Assembly: GCF_030867145.1 (NCBI RefSeq)
Contig: NC_134439.1
Span: forward strand, 8,221,379 to 8,285,378
Source of the DNA: Opisthocomus hoazin
Taxonomy: Eukaryota; Chordata; Aves; Opisthocomiformes; Opisthocomidae
Direction: 5' to 3'
Length of the DNA: 64,000 nucleotides
Below are positions 58,810-64,000 of this stretch, piece by piece. The translations under genes were made by a program, and so were the position numbers. The notes below the pieces were generated by a model. The model was given only the letters and a program-made list of their open reading frames with translations, had not been told where the DNA came from and did not search any database. Numbering within the stretch: the stretch's first letter is position 1; the number at the start of each line of letters is the position of its first letter.

Positions 58810-61800
58810 TGCATCTCAGATGATGCATGAAACTTTCCTCGTCTGCCCTGCCCTGCTGTGCAGCAAGCCAGGTCTCTGGCAAAAGATTATCCCCTGGACG
58901 TCTGGTAGCACCTCAAGCCACAGAAATCGCATCAGTCTGAGAATAAACAGCGTATCAATAAACCACATAAACTGTAACAAATACATTCAGTCCTTGTTCT
59001 TTGCTCTCCTTGTTCTTTGCTCTCCTTTATCTGAGTCATTATACCCTGTTTTCAAACACTTTCTGGAAATAGAGAGGTTGAATGAAAAGAGATGCTGGGG
59101 TTTCCCTCCTGGCCAGGGCTTAAAGAAGTATCACATGAGTTCTGATGAAGCGGCAACCACTGAAATACAAGAACAGATTTCTGTTCTTTTGTGAAGAAAT
59201 TGATTTTTGCCAGCAACAACGCACTGCGACCAAGCGTCTGTTCTTGTTAGACTTCAAGTCCTTCCAGGAGCAGTCCTTCAGCAAATTGGCTCATTTAGAC
59301 ACAACAGCCAGGAGCATGGAGGGTGAAAAAAAGGGTTTTGTTCAAGGAAAGCCTCTGTATTGTAAACAGGATAAAAGGGGATGGAGAGAGTCACTTATCA
59401 CTGTCTAATGTGTCCCCAGGTCATTCCTGTGTAGCACCTACTGGAGAAAAAGGATTCCATATTCACTGCTGTCTTAGAAACCCCAAGCCAACTGCGGGGA
59501 TTTTCTCTATCAAACAATCTGCAGACATCATGTGCATCCAAACCCCCATCGGTGCATTCCCCATCGCTCTCCTCTGGCTTGTACTTTACAGCCTCGCAGC
59601 ATCAGAGGGAAAGCTGGATCCTTGGAGGGTCTCCTTTGTTCTGCCCGTACCAGTCCATTTTCCCCTCACAGCTACAGGACTTTGTTGTCAAAAAAAAAAA
59701 AAAAAAAGGACCCGGTTGCTTCATTTAAAACCAGACCCTAATAATGTGTCTCTCCCTGTTTCTCTAAGCATGATCCCAATAGGCACAGAAACTCTCTTCC
59801 CCCCTCCACTCTCCCTCCCTCCCTCTCTTTTTCAGGCACACAAACTATTCCCCAGCTCTTTGCATGCTTGCTTGATACTAATAACTGTGGCTTTAAAAAC
59901 AAGGGAGTGCCGAACCTGAGGGCATGCCGCAGAGGCAAGACATTTAGATGAATGCTTGATGGAGACTCCTCACTTAGTCCAGCTGCAGGCCATGGGGCTG
60001 CATGTCCCAGCTCTGACAGACTCCCTTACACAAGCCAGACCTCACAGCACGCCTCTCAGCATTTCAAGGCTGTGGAAGTGGAGAAAAGGAGAAGGGGAGA
60101 CACGACAAGAATGTCGGAGACTCATCTATCAAATTTCTTGGACTGCTGGGTGATGTGCTGGACCCAGGTCTTCCCGGGCAGTAAGCTTTTTAAAGACAAT
60201 TGCACCTTCCTTCTCATCTTCCCAAATTAAGAATATTTCTGCACTGCTGTCATGGGCGGTTTTGAGACTGATCCGTCAGTCATGATGTTTGGACAATCAT
60301 TCACTTCTTCACCTGGTAAAGGGATACGGCAAGGGTGGGGAAGGTCAGGCCAATGGAGAAAGAAGTCAGGCAACATCTCTACTATTTCATTAATTCCCTT
60401 CCTTCTTCAGTGATGCCAGGGAAATATGCTAGAAATAAAAATAGAAATAGAAATAGAAATAGAAATAGAAATATAGAAATAGAAATAGAAATAGAAGTGG
60501 AAAAAAAATCACCCAGGGGTGCAAAACACTGCAGCATGCCCCAGCCTTAGGGATGTTTGAGACACAAATGGCTGGAGGTTTGGAGAATATCCTGGGCAAG
60601 TGTATTTGCCTCATGCTTCTATCCTTCCCTGGGTGACAGCTACAGATCACTGCTAGAGATGAAAAACTGACCTCGATGGATTTTTGGTACATGCACTACA
60701 GTGGGTGTGTTTGGTTCCTCCTTGCCTCCATCGCAGTATGATGTGTTATATTATCATCGTAACGATTAAATGTGGCTCGGTCCTCCATGCAGGGCTGACA
60801 TCCTTGTGCCTTTACCCTGCTGATCACATCTCAGTTTGACCTTATCAATGGAATTCATGAAATGGGAACAGAAGAGCCTTCTCCAACAAAGCCAAGGAGG
60901 CAGCAGGGGCAAGGAACGACATTGCCTTCCCCAGTCAATGAACAGATGAAATTGCAGTCATCCTGCCAAGAAATGTAGCACGTTGCTTCCGTTTGCCCAG
61001 CATCAGGAACTTGCTAGGAGTCTCAGCTGCCTTCTACTGAGCTGGCATTCCCCCCTTAATCCCAAATCCCATAGCAATCGCTGGGTCCAGGCCTTAAAAG
61101 CTCTGGTTTTGAAAATCTGAATTTGTTTACTGGGTAGCCCTATTTGATGCATAAATGTATTAGGACAGATTCTGTTTCGGCACTAATGTAGCCCTGAACT
61201 GTATGCATAATTTTAACACTTACATAGGAAAATCTGAAAATGTGAGCGAAACCCTGTGTGATTATCCTGATTTTTCCAGGGGTCAGTTCCCTGACAGCCA
61301 GTCTCTCTGAAATGCATCAGGTTAACAATTCCATCAGAATTAGACAAAATACATGCTGCTATTTTCCACTGAATAAACCCGCATTCCTAGGTCTAATTTT
61401 GGCAAACTGATCCAGGTAACTGCACTGCTTTGTTCATTAGTTTAATAGAGCAATTCTGAACTGGGTGTCAAACCTGGATGTCAGTCTGCCTCAAGCTCAC
61501 ATTTTGTCAATATGGGGGGGCTCTCAAAATTTAGAAAAAAATTGTAAGAATCATTTTCATCTGCGTTTCATCAACGGGATAATCCAGGCATGAAGAGATG
61601 GACGTGCCGGGCTACCTCTCCCCACTTCTCACACGCTGGACTGGATGCTCCAGGGGCTGTGATATGTTTGTTGTTAAAACAGCCTGACACAAAGAAGCCC
61701 CGGGAGCTGCATGCATCCACAGGATAGATGTCTTCTTCTGTCAATCCAGCTGGAGTCCCCCAAGAGGGAAAACTGGATTGTCTGTATGGGTGAGGGGAGG

Positions 61801-62420
61801 GTGGGGAGAGTCCTCTGAAGAATGTCATAGAGGAATTTTCCTAATATCTTCTCCAGTGAACAAAACCTTACCAAGTCTTTTGCCATTAATGGAGGCCAGG
61901 AGTAAGTGTGAGGACTGAATGCAGACATAGAAGATGCGATTCACTGCTCAGTCCAGCCTGGTAGCTCCCATGCCAGAGTCCAGAGTAGCCAGCTTGACTG
62001 GATGTTGCTCAGACAGAGTGTAGTTAAAAAAGTGCGGTGTTTTTCAGGCCGTTTTCCAATGCCCAGGTAAGTCTAATGCTCTCCTCAGAGGGGTCCCAGG
62101 AGTTTCTTATAGTCCAGTAAACTATGGGCTGTAGTGGCATTCAGGAATGTACAGCAGGGGCTCTAGATAGGGCTCTCTTCAAGGGGGTTTCCTTGTACCA
62201 AGTCTGCACTCATCATCTGGCACACTCCGCTACATAGAAAATCCAGCCCTAACACTGACTTTTCTGGTGCTTTTGCAAACTTTCTTCTTGGGAATTTAAT
62301 TCTACCGCCTTCTCACAAGATGGTCTTGGTACCTGTAAGTAACGTAAATACTATTTCTTTGGGGATGGAAAATACCTGAGAAGGGATGGAGAGGCAGACT
62401 GTATCTCATTAGCTTTTCAT
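58810..62420. other. Unassigned DNA upstream of GOSR2
   Basis: No gene was recognised. It contains an A-run at 59690-59707 and the hexanucleotide repeat near 60.45 kb. A 198-codon open frame near 59323-59919 has no family signature and includes translated low-complexity sequence. Confidence 0.45.
60430..60497 (+). repeat. (AAATAG)n hexanucleotide repeat
   Basis: About eleven copies of AAATAG with one irregular ATATAG step near 60470. It is surrounded by unassigned DNA. Confidence 0.93.
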
Positions 62421-62424
62421 CATA

Positions 62425-62705
62425 TAATCATCATAGAATGGGTTGGGTTGGAAGGGACCTTATAGATCACCTCGTTCCAAGCCGCCTGCCATGAGCAGAG
62501 ACCCCTTCCACCAGCCCGGGGTGCTCAAAGCCCCGTCCAACCTGGTCTTGAACCCTGCCAGGGAGGGGGCAGCCACAGCTCCTCTGGGCAGGCTGGGCCA
62601 GGCCTTCACCACCCGCAGAGTAAAGAATTTCTTTCTTATATCTAATCTAAATCTACCCTCTTTCAGCTTGAAGCCTTTACCCCTTGTGCTTTTATATTCT
62701 TTAAG
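62425..62705 (-). mobile_element. CR1 LINE 3'-end fragment
   Basis: Complement of the CR1 3' end: ATCATAGAATGGGTTGGG, then GGAAGGGACCTTATAGATCA and CAAAGCCCCGTCCAACCTGG, ending near the TTCAGCTTGAAGCC block. Confidence 0.93.
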
Positions 62706-64000
62706 AGCGAGGTACACATCACAGGCTGAGAAGCATTGTTTGCAGTGGTTCGGCTCGGCTTCCTCGGCCACGGGAGCAGAGCAGGCACTGACGCAGGCAG
62801 CTGGAGCTGCAAATGTCCCCTCGGAAGTGAGGTCGCTCCATCGGTGCGGTGGCATTTACCTGCTTGCCAGGATGTCTGCAGGGAGAGGGAATGTGCCACA
62901 GCGGGAGCTGTTAGGCTGCTCGTCCATCGCTGTGTTGGAGATCTTATCTCCAGCGATTAGCTTGGCTCTGCTGTACTGCTCTGTTCGCTATCCTGAGCTA
63001 TCTCTCAATTTGCTACTTCTATTTCAAATTCAAAGAAGGGCTTGTTTTTCCTAAAGCTTATCTGCTTTACACCACCAGACTGGTGTAATTGCAAAAAAAT
63101 CTACCTCCAGCAGCCAGCTTTGCACTTTTTCTGTAACAATTCAATCTTCTGCCAGGTTCGGTTGCATTTGCCCATTCCAGTCATTGATTGCAGTGGCAGC
63201 AGGGGTTTATTTGCCCGAGTACAAGACAGGTTTGGTTAACAACAAATGAGATCTTAAAAATTGTATCTACAACAAATCTAAACCAAAATGGATTTACCTT
63301 CTTGCTCCTTCAAGTTTTCCAACACTGTCCTGGTGACCCAAAGCATCATGGTGCAGCATGGTGCAGCAGCTGGGACTGTGATGGGGGGTTGAAGAGCTCC
63401 AGGTTCCATTGCATTCTGCACGTGATTTTGGATTGCCCATGTTGGGAGGAATCCATAGTCACTTTAGTCCCTTGTAAACCAACATCTCGTGAGACTACCC
63501 AGGGGTGCTCACCTCCGTGGTCATGCTGCCCATGGCCAGGGCGGCTCTGCTGATAGCATGCAGTGTGCCTGGCAAGCTAAACCAAGCATGATGTGCAAGT
63601 GAAAGGCGTGGGAATCTATGGAGGAAGAGAGAGGGCTGAATATGACAGGTGACCAGAGCATTGTGAAAAGATTCATATTTTAATGTGGTTTTTATGGTGT
63701 TTTCTTCCTGGTTTTGGAAAAGTAACTGAAATTCAAGAACATTTTCTGTTGATCATATCCATCACTGAATTGGTGGTAGCTTACTATCCTTGTGGATCTG
63801 AATTTCCCATATAGCTTTGACACCTGCTGGATGATTTGATGAATTGTAAAAAAATATATGATATTATAAAATTCTATATTATTATTATGTAATTGTAGGA
63901 TGTTCTAAAACTGTGCTGGTAACAGGCATTCACAGCTTATCTCTACCTGTGCAGTCACAGATCTTTCTGCATCACTTCCCTGCAGCCTCCAAATCAGAGA
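62706..64000. other. Unassigned DNA at the right edge
   Basis: No gene or repeat family was recognised. There is an AT-rich stretch near 63847-63895. Open frames are short and without signatures. Confidence 0.45.

Noticed and set aside
59323-59919. 198-codon open frame as a gene
   Set aside because: It crosses an 18-bp A-run, has no start context, domain or splice partner, and looks like chance.
60430-60497. CRISPR-like or satellite array
   Set aside because: A simple AAATAG microsatellite without spacers, in vertebrate DNA.

Overview
The window is bird nuclear DNA. Four feather beta-keratin genes, many fragments of the CR1 LINE (the dominant avian/reptilian retroposon), avian-type LTR fossils and vertebrate multi-exon genes with CpG-island promoters all point the same way. 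The exact bird cannot be told from the sequence alone.

Layout. (1) Positions 1-14.6 kb: a tandem duplication of a unit of about 7.9 kb. Position 1 aligns with 7907, and homology runs to 6719/14620. Each unit holds two feather keratin genes head to head (minus then plus). They sit on inverted arms separated by about 3 kb of spacer containing two CR1 fragments, the larger with reverse-transcriptase sequence. All four genes keep a TATA box, a noncoding first exon, an intron of about 340-355 bp, an intact 101-codon CDS in exon 2 and an ATTAAA poly(A) signal. (2) 15-22.5 kb: gene-poor DNA with CR1 fragments, three LTR fossils and a possible tRNA-derived SINE relic. (3) 22.7-33 kb, plus strand: a GTSF1-family gene (two CHHC zinc fingers, PIWI/piRNA pathway) with a CpG-rich promoter carrying a palindromic RFX-type X-box. 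Six coding exons are phase-consistent; the last exon is ambiguous (two candidates). (4) 39.3-56.5 kb, minus strand: complete GOSR2 (membrin, Golgi Qb-SNARE), six coding exons giving 212 aa, with a CpG island and ETS-type motifs at its 5' end. GTSF1 and GOSR2 are convergent. (5) 57-64 kb: CR1 fragments, including a tail-to-tail pair just outside the GOSR2 CpG island, a hexanucleotide repeat and unassigned DNA.

The three gene sets are functionally unrelated: structural feather protein, germline small-RNA silencing and ER-Golgi vesicle fusion. The most interesting features are the inverted-pair architecture of the keratins, with signs of sequence exchange inside each unit; the GTSF1-family gene beside GOSR2, which lacks one of three C-terminal tryptophans; and the unresolved GTSF1 3' end. 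No wholly new system was found. Identity and alignment statements are by eye.
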